Source: Veillonella seminalis | GTDB lineage: Bacteria; Bacillota; Negativicutes; Veillonellales; Veillonellaceae | Length of the DNA stretch: 64,000 bases | NCBI RefSeq assembly: GCF_003992065.1 | Contig: NZ_RQUZ01000006.1 | Span: 1 to 64,000, forward strand | Direction of reading: 5' to 3' | Part shown: in pieces, positions 32,394 through 42,200 of the stretch | How the letters are laid out: each line of letters begins with the position of its first letter | Numbering within the stretch: the stretch's first letter is position 1 | The notes under the pieces: generated by a model | Told to the model about the DNA's origin: nothing | Seen by the model: the letters and a program-made list of their open reading frames with translations, nothing else | The model's database searches: none | Translations under genes and position numbers: made by a program

Positions 32394-35306
32394 ATGAAAG
32401 AACAAACTGTATACAGCGGCTTTAAAGTCGAACGGATTGAAACTGTTCAAGAAGTAAACGGCACGGCCTATTTAATGAAGCACGAAAAGTCCGGCGCCCG
32501 TTTGTTATATATTGATGCGGATGATACGAATAAAGTATTCTCCATTGCGTTCCGTACACCGCCTAAAGACAGCACCGGTGTGGCTCATATTATGGAGCAT
32601 TCCGTGCTTTGCGGCTCCCGTAAGTTCCCATTAAAAGAGCCGTTTGTAGAACTTGTTAAAGGTTCTTTGAACACATTTTTGAATGCTATGACATATCCGG
32701 ATAAAACAATGTATCCCGTAGCCAGCAAAAATGACAAGGACTTCCATAATTTAATGGATGTATACTTGGATGCTGTTTTCTACCCGCGTGTGGCTACCGA
32801 TAAAGAAATCGTAATGCAGGAAGGTTGGCATTATGAGCTTGATAACGCTGATGATGAATTGACTTATAAAGGCGTTGTTTATAACGAAATGAAGGGCGTA
32901 TATTCCTCGCCGGATTCTGTTTTGGAAAATCATATGATGACGGAATTATTCCCGGACACAACCTATGGGGTTGATTCGGGCGGTAATCCGGATAATATTC
33001 CGGACCTCACGTATGATGCGTTCCAAGAATTTTATAAAAAATATTACCATCCGTCCAACAGCTATATTTTCTTATACGGCAAAATGGACATCGAAGAACA
33101 GTTGAAATTCATCAATGACGAATATTTGCAAAACTTCGATGCCATTACGGTGGATTCCGAAATTACTATGCAACAGCCGTTTGCGGAAGGTAAAGTTGCA
33201 TCCTATCCGTATAGTATCGGTTCCGATGAAAATGAAGCGGGCAAAACCATGCATGCGCTTACCTACGTAATGCCGGAAATGACCGTTGCCGATAACTTGG
33301 GCTTTGATATTTTGACTCATGCTTTGTTGACTTCGCCGGCCGCACCGCTTAAAGAAATGCTTGTTAAAGCAGGGGTGGGCAGTGATATCAGCGGTTATTT
33401 CTTGGATAGCGTACGTCAACCGATTTGGAATATTTCCGTAACCGGTTCTGAAATGAAAGAACAGGGCCGTTTGCAGGAATTGGTGGAAACGGAATTGGCT
33501 CGTTTGGTTAAAGAGGGCATTGATCCTACTTTATTGGAAGCGTCCTTAAATATTACGGAATTTTCCTTGCGTGAAGCTGATTTTGGCGGTCGCCCTATCG
33601 GTCTTGCTTACGGTATTCGCGTCATGGATCAGTGGAATTATGACAAAGATCCGATTGAAGCTTTACGCTACGAAGGTGCTTTAAAACAGCTTCGTGAAGG
33701 CCTCACAAACGGTTATTTTGAAAAATTGATTGATCGGGCTATTCTTAAAAACTCGCATAAAGCATTGGTTTCCATTTATCCGGAAAAAGGCTTGCAGGAA
33801 AAGAAAGAAGCGGCTGAACGTGAAAAATTGAATGCTTTGAAAGCCACGCTTTCCAAAGCAGAAATTGATGAAATTGTAGCGCAGACAAAAGCTTTAAAAG
33901 CACGTCAGGCGGCACCGGATACGGAAGAAGCATTGGCTACGATTCCTCTCTTGGAATTAAGTGATTTGTCTCCTAAGGTTGAACGTGTTGAACGTATCGA
34001 CAGCAAGTTGGGTGATGCTACGCTTCACTTTGTACCGACTAAGGCAAAAGGCATCAACTATACGGCTTTTTATTTCCGTTTAGATTGTCTCACCGAAGAA
34101 GAACTTTTCTATGCTAATTTATTGAGTGAATTTATTTCTCGTGTGGATACAGCCAAACGCGGTTATGATGAAATTGCCAAAGATATCAATTTAAACTTAG
34201 GCGGTTTCAGTTCCGCATTGTCGGATTACACCAAATATAACGAACGTGATGCGTTTACGCCGTTATTCATTGTTCGTGCCAAAGCTTTACATGCTAAGTT
34301 GGCAGACTTGGTGCGCATCGTTTCGGAATTAATTATTGACAGCACATACACGAATGTGGCTCGTTTGACTGAACTTATTAAAGAAACTAAAGCTATTTGG
34401 GATACGGAAGCATTCCGCCGCGGTCATACGATTGTATCGAATCGTGTTATGGCTCAAGTATCGGAAGTCGGTAAATTCCGTGACTTAAACGGTTTAGGTT
34501 ACTTTGAACAATTGGCAGAGTTGGCTAATGATGAAGCAGCCCTTAAAGCATTGCCTGCTAAGTTGGCGGCTGTGGCAGCTAAATTATTCCGCCCGTCTAA
34601 TGTGGATATTAACTTTGTCGGTGAAGGACAGGAATTTGAAGTTTTTGAAACATTGCTCGGTGATGTTTTACCGCAGTGGACAAATGAAGCAGTACCGGCT
34701 GACCAATTAAAGATTACGAAGCAGTATGTTAATGAAGGGATTGTTACTTCCGGTAAAGTACAATATGTGGCTCAAGGCGGTAACTTCCGTGATCACGGTT
34801 TCAAACCGAGCGGTGCCATGAAAGTGCTTGAAACGGTATTGCGTTATGACTACTTATGGACTCGTATCCGTGTTCAGGGCGGTGCGTACGGTGCTTTTGT
34901 AAACTTCTACAATAACGGTAACTTTGTGCTTTGCAGTTATCGCGATCCTAATTTGACGGAAACGTTGAAAGTATATGAAGAACTCAGTCAATACTTACAG
35001 AAGCTTGCTATTTCGGATCGTGAAATGCGCAAGTATATCATCGGTACTATGAGTGGTTTGGATGTTACTTTGACACCGTCTTTGCGCGGTCCGCGTGCTA
35101 TGAGTGAATATTTCGGTGAAGCAACACCGGAAGATGCGGAACGCTTGCGTGAGCAGGTTATTGCCTGCAAACAGCAAGATTTGACGGCTTTGGCTGAAGT
35201 GGTAGCTTCGGTTATGAAAGATAGTCATATCAGCGTTATGGGCAACGAACAAAAAATTAAAAAAGCAGGTGATATCTTTACGGATGTCATTTCTTTACCT
35301 CAGTAA
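32394..35306 (+). CDS. M16C metallopeptidase of the presequence-protease (PreP) type
   Basis: 970 residues, the normal length for bacterial PreP/Cym1 homologues. The inverted zinc motif HxxEH is HIMEH at residues 65-69, in VAHIMEHSVLCGSRKFPLKE; the third ligand should be a Glu in YNEMKGVYSSPDS about 75 residues later. The remainder is three more M16-like folds that close around the peptide. PreP-type enzymes degrade short peptides. No signal peptide, so it is cytoplasmic. It is monocistronic, with AAAGGAG upstream of the ATG. Confidence 0.92.
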   Translation: MKEQTVYSGFKVERIETVQEVNGTAYLMKHEKSGARLLYIDADDTNKVFSIAFRTPPKDSTGVAHIMEHSVLCGSRKFPLKEPFVELVKGSLNTFLNAMTYPDKTMYPVASKNDKDFHNLMDVYLDAVFYPRVATDKEIVMQEGWHYELDNADDELTYKGVVYNEMKGVYSSPDSVLENHMMTELFPDTTYGVDSGGNPDNIPDLTYDAFQEFYKKYYHPSNSYIFLYGKMDIEEQLKFINDEYLQNFDAITVDSEITMQQPFAEGKVASYPYSIGSDENEAGKTMHALTYVMPEMTVADNLGFDILTHALLTSPAAPLKEMLVKAGVGSDISGYFLDSVRQPIWNISVTGSEMKEQGRLQELVETELARLVKEGIDPTLLEASLNITEFSLREADFGGRPIGLAYGIRVMDQWNYDKDPIEALRYEGALKQLREGLTNGYFEKLIDRAILKNSHKALVSIYPEKGLQEKKEAAEREKLNALKATLSKAEIDEIVAQTKALKARQAAPDTEEALATIPLLELSDLSPKVERVERIDSKLGDATLHFVPTKAKGINYTAFYFRLDCLTEEELFYANLLSEFISRVDTAKRGYDEIAKDINLNLGGFSSALSDYTKYNERDAFTPLFIVRAKALHAKLADLVRIVSELIIDSTYTNVARLTELIKETKAIWDTEAFRRGHTIVSNRVMAQVSEVGKFRDLNGLGYFEQLAELANDEAALKALPAKLAAVAAKLFRPSNVDINFVGEGQEFEVFETLLGDVLPQWTNEAVPADQLKITKQYVNEGIVTSGKVQYVAQGGNFRDHGFKPSGAMKVLETVLRYDYLWTRIRVQGGAYGAFVNFYNNGNFVLCSYRDPNLTETLKVYEELSQYLQKLAISDREMRKYIIGTMSGLDVTLTPSLRGPRAMSEYFGEATPEDAERLREQVIACKQQDLTALAEVVASVMKDSHISVMGNEQKIKKAGDIFTDVISLPQ

Positions 35307-35395
35307 GTTTACTTTTCTGAAGTGGTTTTGCTTGTATTCTTGAAACCGCAGACTTTGCGATAAGTCGGTTACTGTGTATAATTAAATATGAGTAG

Positions 35396-35447
35396 ATAAC
35401 ACTCCTAGGCAAGGGCCTTGACCTCTGTTTAGGAGTGTTTTTTTAAT
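35396..35447 (+). terminator. Terminator between the peptidase and MATE genes
   Basis: ACACTCCTAGGCA pairs with TGTTTAGGAGTGT around AGGGCCTTGACC, followed by seven T. It ends about 20 bases before the MATE RBS, so it could also attenuate that gene. Confidence 0.75.
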
Positions 35448-35469
35448 TAAATTATAAAGAGGAGCAGTC

Positions 35470-36873
35470 ATGTTTTTAGGCTTAACGGGACGATTAGGCA
35501 TAGATTATATTTTGCCGCCGGCTAAACGTTTGGGGCCGGTACCGACGACAAAAGAAATTTATAGGGAATATATCGATGTGGCCTGGCCGGCTACGATGCA
35601 GGGGCTCTTATTGCAGCTCATGACGGCTGTTAATCTGGCCATGGTCGGGGCTCTTGGGGCCGATGCGTTGGCAGCAGTGGGGATTATGAGTCAACCGCTT
35701 ATGGTCATGCTCGTTTTCGTGCGTTCCGCGGCGATTGCCATTACCGCTATTGTGGCGCGCCGTAAAGGGGAAGAAGACTATGAAATGATGAATTCTGTGC
35801 TCAAACAGGGGATTTTATTGACCATATTATTTTATGTACCTTTACTGTGTCTGAGTTTTTATTTTTTAGAACCTGTTTTAACCTTTGCCGGTGCGCAAGC
35901 GTCGTATATTGATGAAGCCGTCGGTTATGGTCAGTTCGTTATTATCGGTTTATTTTTCTCCGCTATCGGTGTTATGCTCGGGGCGGCTCTTATCGGGGTA
36001 GGGAATACGAAGGCCATTTTTAAAGCCAATGCCATCGGCAATGTGCTGAATGTAGTTATGAGTTTTACTTTAATTTACGGGCTAGGGCCGATTCCCGCCT
36101 TGGGGATTAAAGGGGCCGGTATAGCGACTATGACAAGTTATACTTTGATTTGTTTTCTGTTGCTCTATGCTATTCATACCAAAGATTCGCATCTGTCTTG
36201 GCATCGCGGGAGCTGGCGTTTTGACCGCAATATTTTAAGCTCTATTTACTACATTGGCGGCAGCTCTTTGGGGGAACAGGCATTTGAGCGTTTCGGCATG
36301 TTTGCGTATACGAAAATGGTCGCCTCTTTGGGGGTTGTTGCATTGGCAACGCATCATATTTGTATGAATTTAATCGATATTTTTTACTATTTTGCCATGG
36401 GACTCAGTTATTCCGGCGCGTCCTATACAGGGCAGTCGCTTGGTAAAAAACGCCCTGATTTGGCAGAGGCTTACGGACAGATCGGGGTACGCATTGCGCT
36501 CTTTATTTCGGTTATCGGGTTTATCGTTTATTTCGGTCTGCGCCATGTGGTATTTGATTTTTTCACTCAGGATTATGCCGTTTGGCAACTGGGGGCGGAT
36601 ATTATGATTTTGATGGCTTTTGCCAGCTTTCCGCAAGCCTTGCAATTGGTGTATTCCGGCGTGCTTAAAGGGGCGGGCGATAACTTCTATGTTATGAAGT
36701 ATTCGCTCTTTGTTATCGCTATTTTCAGACCAATCATTACCTATCTGCTTTGTTTTACATGGGGATTCGGGCTTTACGGTGCCTGGGTGGCGCTTTTAAT
36801 CGACCAAAGTTTACGCACCGTTTTTTCGGGGTGGCGATTTAGAACAGGTGTGTGGCAGCATATAAAAATTTAA
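35470..36873 (+). CDS. MATE-family efflux transporter
   Basis: 467 residues with about 12 membrane segments. The pattern YIDVAWPATMQGLLLQLMTAVNLAMVG is typical of the first helices of MATE proteins, and LGAALIGVGNTKAIFKANAIGNVLN of the end of the first half; the second half repeats the arrangement. MATE proteins export cationic drugs or metabolites using Na+ or H+. The first ~30 residues are hydrophilic. No regulator is adjacent and substrate is unknown. Confidence 0.9.
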   Translation: MFLGLTGRLGIDYILPPAKRLGPVPTTKEIYREYIDVAWPATMQGLLLQLMTAVNLAMVGALGADALAAVGIMSQPLMVMLVFVRSAAIAITAIVARRKGEEDYEMMNSVLKQGILLTILFYVPLLCLSFYFLEPVLTFAGAQASYIDEAVGYGQFVIIGLFFSAIGVMLGAALIGVGNTKAIFKANAIGNVLNVVMSFTLIYGLGPIPALGIKGAGIATMTSYTLICFLLLYAIHTKDSHLSWHRGSWRFDRNILSSIYYIGGSSLGEQAFERFGMFAYTKMVASLGVVALATHHICMNLIDIFYYFAMGLSYSGASYTGQSLGKKRPDLAEAYGQIGVRIALFISVIGFIVYFGLRHVVFDFFTQDYAVWQLGADIMILMAFASFPQALQLVYSGVLKGAGDNFYVMKYSLFVIAIFRPIITYLLCFTWGFGLYGAWVALLIDQSLRTVFSGWRFRTGVWQHIKI

Positions 36874-37076
36874 GGTGAATAAAGCCGGTATATCGTAAAT
36901 CGCCATGGGCGTGTCAGGCACAATATGAACAATGTGTGACGGTATATAAAAATTTGATAAATTATACAAAGAATGGCGTATTATCGTCGTTTAAGCAAGG
37001 ACAATCGCTTTGATTTGTGATATAATAACATCAGTATAAACAGCTTATTATGTATACGATAGAGGAGGATATAGAT

Positions 37077-37520
37077 ATGAAAAAGAAATTATTGGCTACG
37101 GTTATGGCTGTATCGATTGCTACACTTTCTACCGGTGCATTTGTAAATAACACACAAGCGTTCAGCTTGAATTTGGGCAGTATTTTAAAAGTCGGCGGCG
37201 TAGGTATTTTAGTTGACCGTTTCGGTGGTCAAATTAATGACTTTTTGAACAAAATTTTGGCTCAAAACAATTTGAGCACTACCTATACAACTAAAGTTGT
37301 ACCGATTGTCAGCGTAGGCACAAACGGTTATATCGGGGCTGCTCAGGTAACAGGTCCTGCTTCCGAAGTGGAACGTGTTGAAGCGGTAGCTCAGATTGAA
37401 GCCAGCTTTAACAATGTAGCTCGTGTTAAGGGATTAGTACCGATTGACAGCAAGAACCCGGTTAATGCTTCCCGTATTCAAGGGGTCGGCGTATCCGCTA
37501 TTATTGATATTAAAATCTAA
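37077..37520 (+). CDS. Secreted protein of unknown function
   Basis: 147 residues from the ATG at 37077 after GAGGAGG. A Sec signal peptide is clear (MKKKLLATVMAVSIATLSTG then NNTQA|FS). The mature part has LGSILKVGGVGILVDRFGGQINDFLN, VPIVSVGTNGYIGAAQVTGP and a C-terminal IQGVGVSAIIDIKI. It looks like a compact alpha/beta domain without Cys. No family recognised. It precedes two more exported proteins in the same direction, so a periplasmic or envelope role is likely. Confidence 0.8.
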   Translation: MKKKLLATVMAVSIATLSTGAFVNNTQAFSLNLGSILKVGGVGILVDRFGGQINDFLNKILAQNNLSTTYTTKVVPIVSVGTNGYIGAAQVTGPASEVERVEAVAQIEASFNNVARVKGLVPIDSKNPVNASRIQGVGVSAIIDIKI

Positions 37521-37603
37521 TGCTTTGAAAACAGGTTGATTTGAAATCAGAGCTGACATATCAAAATATCAATTGTAGTTCAGTTCTTGTAATTGGAGGA
37601 AGT

Positions 37604-38767
37604 ATGAAAAAACAAATGCTTTTGTTGGCGGTAGCAGCACTTATGTCAGGCCAGGTATGGGCGGCGGCTCCGGAAACAGTACTAGAGAAAACAGATGCTT
37701 TAGAAAATACCGTTTACGGTTCAACACAGGTAGGGGCTTTGGTCGACCGTGTACAACAAATCAGTCAGACCGTGTATGGTAAAGACTCTTCCGGCACTTT
37801 GAATTCACAAGTTGATTCTTTATATAATTCTATCGACGGTAATGTACGCGGTAAAGTATCGGTCAGTCAGGAACTTTCCATGTTGGAATGGCATTATCAG
37901 AATAAAATCGGTACCGGTTCTTTGATATCCCGAGTGGAACAATTGGAACGCAGTGTAACCGGTCGTATTGGTACCGGTGCTTTGGATGCGCGTATTAATT
38001 CTTTAGCCAAAACGATTAACGGCGCACCGTTGAAATTGACTTCTCAAGTCGGTTCGGCAGCTTCTACTGATGTATTTGCGGTGACCTTAGATACGCCGAT
38101 TAATACGGCTACCAATAAATTAGGCGATAAGTTTACCTTTACTGTAGCCGAAGATGTTATGGACGGTAATATTTTATTGGTACCGGCCGGTACTGTCGGT
38201 GAAGGTCATATTTCCGAATTGAAAAAAGCGTCTTCCTTTGGTCGCAGCGGTAAATTGGATTTAATATTTGATAAAGTTCCAGCTTTGGATGGTACTGAAT
38301 TTACGGCTGTTCAAGGGGACGAAGCCAAGGCTCGCACGCAACAGGAATTGAAAGCAGCCGGCGCTTCTGTAGCAGGTGCCGTATTATTGGGGCCTGTCGG
38401 TTTGGTAGGCGGTTTCTTTGTAAAAGGTAAAAATATTGATTTACCGGTAGGAGCCACTATTTACGTACAGCCGCAAGAAACGGTAACGGTTCAAGGCATT
38501 GTAATCGGCGGTGACGGTCAGGCTCATAATTCGAGCGATCCGAATTCACAAGATTCCTATGATCAATATAATTTAGGTGACGCATCCGAACCGGTAACTT
38601 TAGTTCCGGCAGATTCCGCTGAAGATTCCGAAACTCCGGTTACTACAGTGGAAGAGTCCGATAATTCGTCCGGTACGGTAGAAGAATCAGATTCAGAAGC
38701 AGAAGAATCATCCGATCAAACAAGTGTATCGCAATCACAACCGATTATCGTTGTGAAACGCAACTAA
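37604..38767 (+). CDS. Exported repeat protein with acidic Ser-rich tail
   Basis: 387 residues from the ATG at 37604 (RBS TTGGAGGA). A signal peptide ends near QVWA|AAP. Residues ~20-145 hold about four imperfect repeats of 28-33 residues on the pattern TG-x-L-x-x-R-V-x-x-L-x-x-x-V-x-G (SLISRVEQLERSVTGRIGTG is the clearest). A domain follows (VFAVTLDTPINTATNKLGDK, ILLVPAGTVGEGHISEL) that resembles envelope beta-rich modules, then a Gly-rich hydrophobic hairpin and an acidic Ser/Glu tail (about 320-375). No family name is assigned. It adjoins the OstA/LptD-like gene 26 bases downstream, probably in one operon. Confidence 0.75.
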   Translation: MKKQMLLLAVAALMSGQVWAAAPETVLEKTDALENTVYGSTQVGALVDRVQQISQTVYGKDSSGTLNSQVDSLYNSIDGNVRGKVSVSQELSMLEWHYQNKIGTGSLISRVEQLERSVTGRIGTGALDARINSLAKTINGAPLKLTSQVGSAASTDVFAVTLDTPINTATNKLGDKFTFTVAEDVMDGNILLVPAGTVGEGHISELKKASSFGRSGKLDLIFDKVPALDGTEFTAVQGDEAKARTQQELKAAGASVAGAVLLGPVGLVGGFFVKGKNIDLPVGATIYVQPQETVTVQGIVIGGDGQAHNSSDPNSQDSYDQYNLGDASEPVTLVPADSAEDSETPVTTVEESDNSSGTVEESDSEAEESSDQTSVSQSQPIIVVKRN

Positions 38768-38793
38768 TCCAATGAAAATGAGGTAGGTAAAAG

Positions 38794-40338
38794 ATGGTAA
38801 TGAAAAAGGCTAAGTACGCATTGGGTGCCGCTTTAGTCGCCATGCCTTTATTAGCCGTGCAGGCTGCTGATGATAGAGGCTTGGTTTATGAAAATGCTCA
38901 AGATATATCAACCGATTCCAATCCGGTATCGATAGTGCCTATGAACGAATCCGATGGCGGACTCATCCGTGTAGTGCGCCGCGGTCAACCGGTAACAACG
39001 GTCAGTGACAGTGAAATGCCGGTTAAAGTGGATGCGGACAGCATGTACTACAGCAGTGCTACCGGTAATGTGGTAGCTGTCGGTAAAGTAGATGCTTACC
39101 AGGGCAGTCGTGAAATTCATAGTGAAAAATTGTTAGGTAACACCAAGTCCCAAGAGTATACGACAGACGGCGAATTTCATTACCTTGAAAATAAAGGGGC
39201 TACCAAAGATTTACGCGGTCAAGATTTGGTGTTTAACAGCGGTACCAATGCTATGACGACACCTAATGTTACCGGCTTTGCGGATCCGTACTATTTAAAA
39301 GCGGAGAAGGCTGAGTTTGACGGTAATCAGGGCCTCATTACGAACGGTTGGGTTACGACCGAACATGCCATGGCGTATAAAGGAGTACCGGATTATCGTA
39401 TTGAAGGCAGTACGATTGAAGTATATCCCGGTGATAAAGCGATTATTCACGACGCCAAATTATTTATTAAAAACGGCAAAATTTTAAGTACCAAGAAATA
39501 TGTAGTGTCCTTGCGCGGTGACCGTAAAGGCAAATTTAATGTGTTTAATTTGATTCCGAGACCTTCATATACCAGTGATGACGGCTTCGGCTTAAAAGGC
39601 AGTATTGCATACCCTGTGGGTGATAGCGGTGAGTTATTCTTCCGTTATCAATGGATGACCAAAGAAGGCTTTAAGCCAAGTTACGGTTATCGTCATTACT
39701 TGCCTTGGGGCGTTGCTACCTTTGGTGTAAACCGAGAATCGGCCACTTTAAATGCCCGTACCGTTTGGGTTGAAAAGAAACCGGAATTTTCTGTATATAC
39801 CAATGTATATCATATCGGCGATACGCCGTTTACTGTTCGCGGCGGCGGTAATGTGGGTTACTGGAAGGAAGATTACATCAAAGGCAGTCATTATATGTAC
39901 TTTGGTGAAGTCAGCCATGATCCGATTAAATTGGCCAAAAATGCTAATTTAAGATTCTATACAGGCTATCAACGTGACTATTACGGTTATAACGACCACG
40001 TTCGCAGTATGCCGTACTGGGGCGGTAATGCTAACTGGCGCTTAAATTCTCGCGTAAATTTATTTGCAGGCTATCGCCAGAATAATATTAATGCGAAAGA
40101 TAATTCACCATATCCGTTCGACCGTGAAGATATTCTGCGTAACTTCCGTGCCGGTGCCTCTTTCCGCTTAACACGTCTTGATACTTTTGTTATTTCGACG
40201 CAGCGCGATGTGCAGTCCGGTGAATTACGTTATGTAGACTATACATGGCATCGTGATATGCACTCCTTTGAAGGTTGGCTCACATATCAGTCTAAACAGA
40301 AAAAATGGTCTTATACAGTCGTTGCCAAAGACTTCTAA
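38794..40338 (+). CDS. LptD/OstA-like outer-membrane protein
   Basis: 514 residues with a signal peptide (ALGAALVAMPLLAVQA|AD). An OstA/LptA-like beta-jellyroll is visible at about 70-210 (VKVDADSMYYSSATGNVVAVGK, KAEKAEFDGNQGLITNGWVT), followed by a C-terminal half rich in alternating aromatic strands typical of a beta-barrel (GELFFRYQWMTKEG, YTGYQRDYYGYND). It is shorter than proteobacterial LptD (~780 residues). LptD assembles LPS in the outer leaflet; a shortened form or an LPS-linked barrel protein is the cautious reading. Two ATGs lie six bases apart. Confidence 0.75.
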   Translation: MVMKKAKYALGAALVAMPLLAVQAADDRGLVYENAQDISTDSNPVSIVPMNESDGGLIRVVRRGQPVTTVSDSEMPVKVDADSMYYSSATGNVVAVGKVDAYQGSREIHSEKLLGNTKSQEYTTDGEFHYLENKGATKDLRGQDLVFNSGTNAMTTPNVTGFADPYYLKAEKAEFDGNQGLITNGWVTTEHAMAYKGVPDYRIEGSTIEVYPGDKAIIHDAKLFIKNGKILSTKKYVVSLRGDRKGKFNVFNLIPRPSYTSDDGFGLKGSIAYPVGDSGELFFRYQWMTKEGFKPSYGYRHYLPWGVATFGVNRESATLNARTVWVEKKPEFSVYTNVYHIGDTPFTVRGGGNVGYWKEDYIKGSHYMYFGEVSHDPIKLAKNANLRFYTGYQRDYYGYNDHVRSMPYWGGNANWRLNSRVNLFAGYRQNNINAKDNSPYPFDREDILRNFRAGASFRLTRLDTFVISTQRDVQSGELRYVDYTWHRDMHSFEGWLTYQSKQKKWSYTVVAKDF

Positions 40339-40441
40339 TAAGCCATTTGGGCAATGGATTGACGTTTACTGTTGAATCAAACATCGTTTTATAATTTTAT
40401 GTAACCGCTATTGTCAGCAGATGAAGAGAGGTCTTTCTAAC

Positions 40442-41308
40442 ATGGGCAAAGTTCGCAAAGCCATAATTCCGGCCGCCGGTTTCGGTACTCGTTTCTTACC
40501 GGCTACCAAAGCACAACCGAAAGAAATGTTACCGATTGTCGATACACCGGCGATTCAATATATTGTGGAAGAAGCGTTGGCCTCCGGCATCGAAGAAATC
40601 TTGATTATTACGGGGCGCAATAAAAGAGCCATCGAAGATCATTTTGACACCAGTGTTGAATTGGAGCAGTTGCTGCAACAACAGGGGAAGAAAAAACAAT
40701 TGGCTGTGGTTCGTTCCTTGGCGGATATTCGTGTTCATTTTATTCGCCAAAAAGCACCGCGCGGTTTGGGCGATGCTATTCTTTGTGCGAAAGCTTTCGT
40801 AGGTAATGAACCGTTTGCCGTATTGCTCGGTGATGATGTGGTATATAATCCCGAACATCCTTGCTTAAAGCAATTAATGGATTGCCATGACCGCCTGGGC
40901 GGAACGATTTTAGGTACCCAGCGTGTGGCCGAAGAAAAGGTAAGTTCTTACGGTATTGTAGCGGGCCATGAAATTGAACCGCATATTTATAAAGTGGACG
41001 GCTTGGTTGAAAAACCGTCACGTGATTTGGCACCATCGAATCTGGCCGTTTTGGGGCGTTATATTTTGATGCCTGAAATCTTTGAGGTACTCGAAAATAC
41101 ACCGCTCGGTGCAGGTCGTGAATTACAGCTCACCGATGGCTTGGCCGGTTTGCAGAGTGATGTGTACGCTTTGGAATATGAAGGCCGCCGCTATGATATC
41201 GGTGATCGTTTGGGCTATTTGGAAGCCACTGTGGAATACGGTTTGCGGTCTGAACAATGTAAAGACTTATTCCATAAGTACTTGAAAGAATTGATTAAAA
41301 CTTTGTAA
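40442..41308 (+). CDS. galU: UTP-glucose-1-phosphate uridylyltransferase
   Basis: 288 residues from the ATG at 40442, about 9 bases after GAGAGGT; the ATG at 40421 lacks an RBS. The nucleotidyl transferase signature AAGFGTRFLPATKAQPKEML (residues ~10-29) and VEKPSRDLAPSNLAVLGRYI are diagnostic. It makes UDP-glucose for LPS core, capsule or glycolipids, fitting the envelope genes just upstream. A hairpin between 41384 and 41443 may terminate it. Confidence 0.94.
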   Translation: MGKVRKAIIPAAGFGTRFLPATKAQPKEMLPIVDTPAIQYIVEEALASGIEEILIITGRNKRAIEDHFDTSVELEQLLQQQGKKKQLAVVRSLADIRVHFIRQKAPRGLGDAILCAKAFVGNEPFAVLLGDDVVYNPEHPCLKQLMDCHDRLGGTILGTQRVAEEKVSSYGIVAGHEIEPHIYKVDGLVEKPSRDLAPSNLAVLGRYILMPEIFEVLENTPLGAGRELQLTDGLAGLQSDVYALEYEGRRYDIGDRLGYLEATVEYGLRSEQCKDLFHKYLKELIKTL

Positions 41309-41383
41309 CAAATTTTATTTAATGAATTGTTTGATTCAGTTTTGATCCGATTGTTGTTTGATTTGCAGTTATTAAAGTTGTTT

Positions 41384-41448
41384 AAAGCCTTTTTCAAAGT
41401 AAGTACTTCACAGCTTTTGAGTACGCTTTGGGAAAGGCTTTATTTGTT
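41384..41448 (+). terminator. Probable galU terminator
   Basis: AAAGCCTTT and AGTACT pair with AGTAC and AAAGGCTTT across a loop containing CACAGCTTTTG, followed by ATTTG. It ends at the start of the putative BirA operator. Confidence 0.55.
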
Positions 41449-41475
41449 AACGACGAAATATGATACAGTTGACGA
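41444..41475 (+). promoter_or_regulatory. Putative BirA operator
   Basis: TTGTTAAC (41444-41451), a 16-base spacer, then GTTGACGA (41468-41475). The known Firmicute BirA site is TTGTTAAC-N14 to 16-GTTAACAA; the left half is perfect and the right half has two mismatches. The right half overlaps the -35 of the promoter and the operon encodes the biotin transporter BioY. The sequence is seen; the regulator assignment is inference. Confidence 0.65.
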
Positions 41476-41497
41476 AAGACTATGATTTTTATATAAT
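41469..41497 (+). promoter_or_regulatory. Promoter of the bioY operon
   Basis: TTGACG (41469-41474) and TATAAT (41492-41497) are spaced by 17 bases, about 35 bases before the first start codon. Confidence 0.75.
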
Positions 41498-41531
41498 TTT
41501 AAGTAGATTTGCGAAAGAGGGAGGCTCCAAA

Positions 41532-42071
41532 ATGCGTGAGTTATTTAGGGCTATGATTGATGCTGATAAAGAATTACCGCGTACTATGGTGATTGCGCAA
41601 TTGAAATGGCGACAGCTTGATACATCAACGGAACGTACCGAGATTCGTCAGAACGGCGAATGGTATGAAACCGATTTGGCACGCGGTGAGGAAGGGCTTA
41701 CCGTTTTGCTGAAGGTGTTAACGGCTGAATCAATACCGGTTAAACCGAAACCGGCGAAGGCCGAATACCACATACCGGTTGATGTAACGCCGTGGCGGGC
41801 ATTCAGTCGCACTGAGATTTTGGACTTTGTAACCGATGTGCGAGATATGAACAGTATTCACCAACAGGAAAATGCAGTGGTGCCCGGTTGTTTGATCATG
41901 GAGGCTATGGCCGAGTATTTGCAAAGCCGGACATTGGCACCTGTTTCCGCTATTAAAATTCGATTCCGACGACCAACCTTTGTAAATGAGTTGATTTCGT
42001 TAGAAACGAATGGCCGTACTATTCAAGGCTTTACAGAACACAGACCGGTATTTACTTGTACCTTCAAGTAA
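41532..42071 (+). CDS. Hotdog-fold protein (MaoC/FabZ-like)
   Basis: 179 residues from the ATG at 41532 after GAGGGAGG; a longer frame from 41460 runs through the promoter and is unlikely. The C-terminal ~100 residues show a hotdog dehydratase/thioesterase pattern: DMNSIHQQENAVVPGCLIME, with Asp, His and the PG-x-L-x-x-E helix like MaoC or FabZ. The N-terminal ~75 residues match nothing I recognise. First gene of the putative BirA-controlled operon. It could hydrate an enoyl thioester or hydrolyse a thioester in the thiolase/ligase pathway encoded downstream; the reaction is not known. Confidence 0.7.
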   Translation: MRELFRAMIDADKELPRTMVIAQLKWRQLDTSTERTEIRQNGEWYETDLARGEEGLTVLLKVLTAESIPVKPKPAKAEYHIPVDVTPWRAFSRTEILDFVTDVRDMNSIHQQENAVVPGCLIMEAMAEYLQSRTLAPVSAIKIRFRRPTFVNELISLETNGRTIQGFTEHRPVFTCTFK

Positions 42072-42200
42072 TATAATTAAGAAGCTGTCTTAGCTGAATG
42101 AGATGTCAGGGGACTTATTATGTAGTATGACAGCTGTTATAATCATTGGCTGATATTTCATACGGTGTATTATTATTTATTTTTTGTGAGGTTTTTTATT

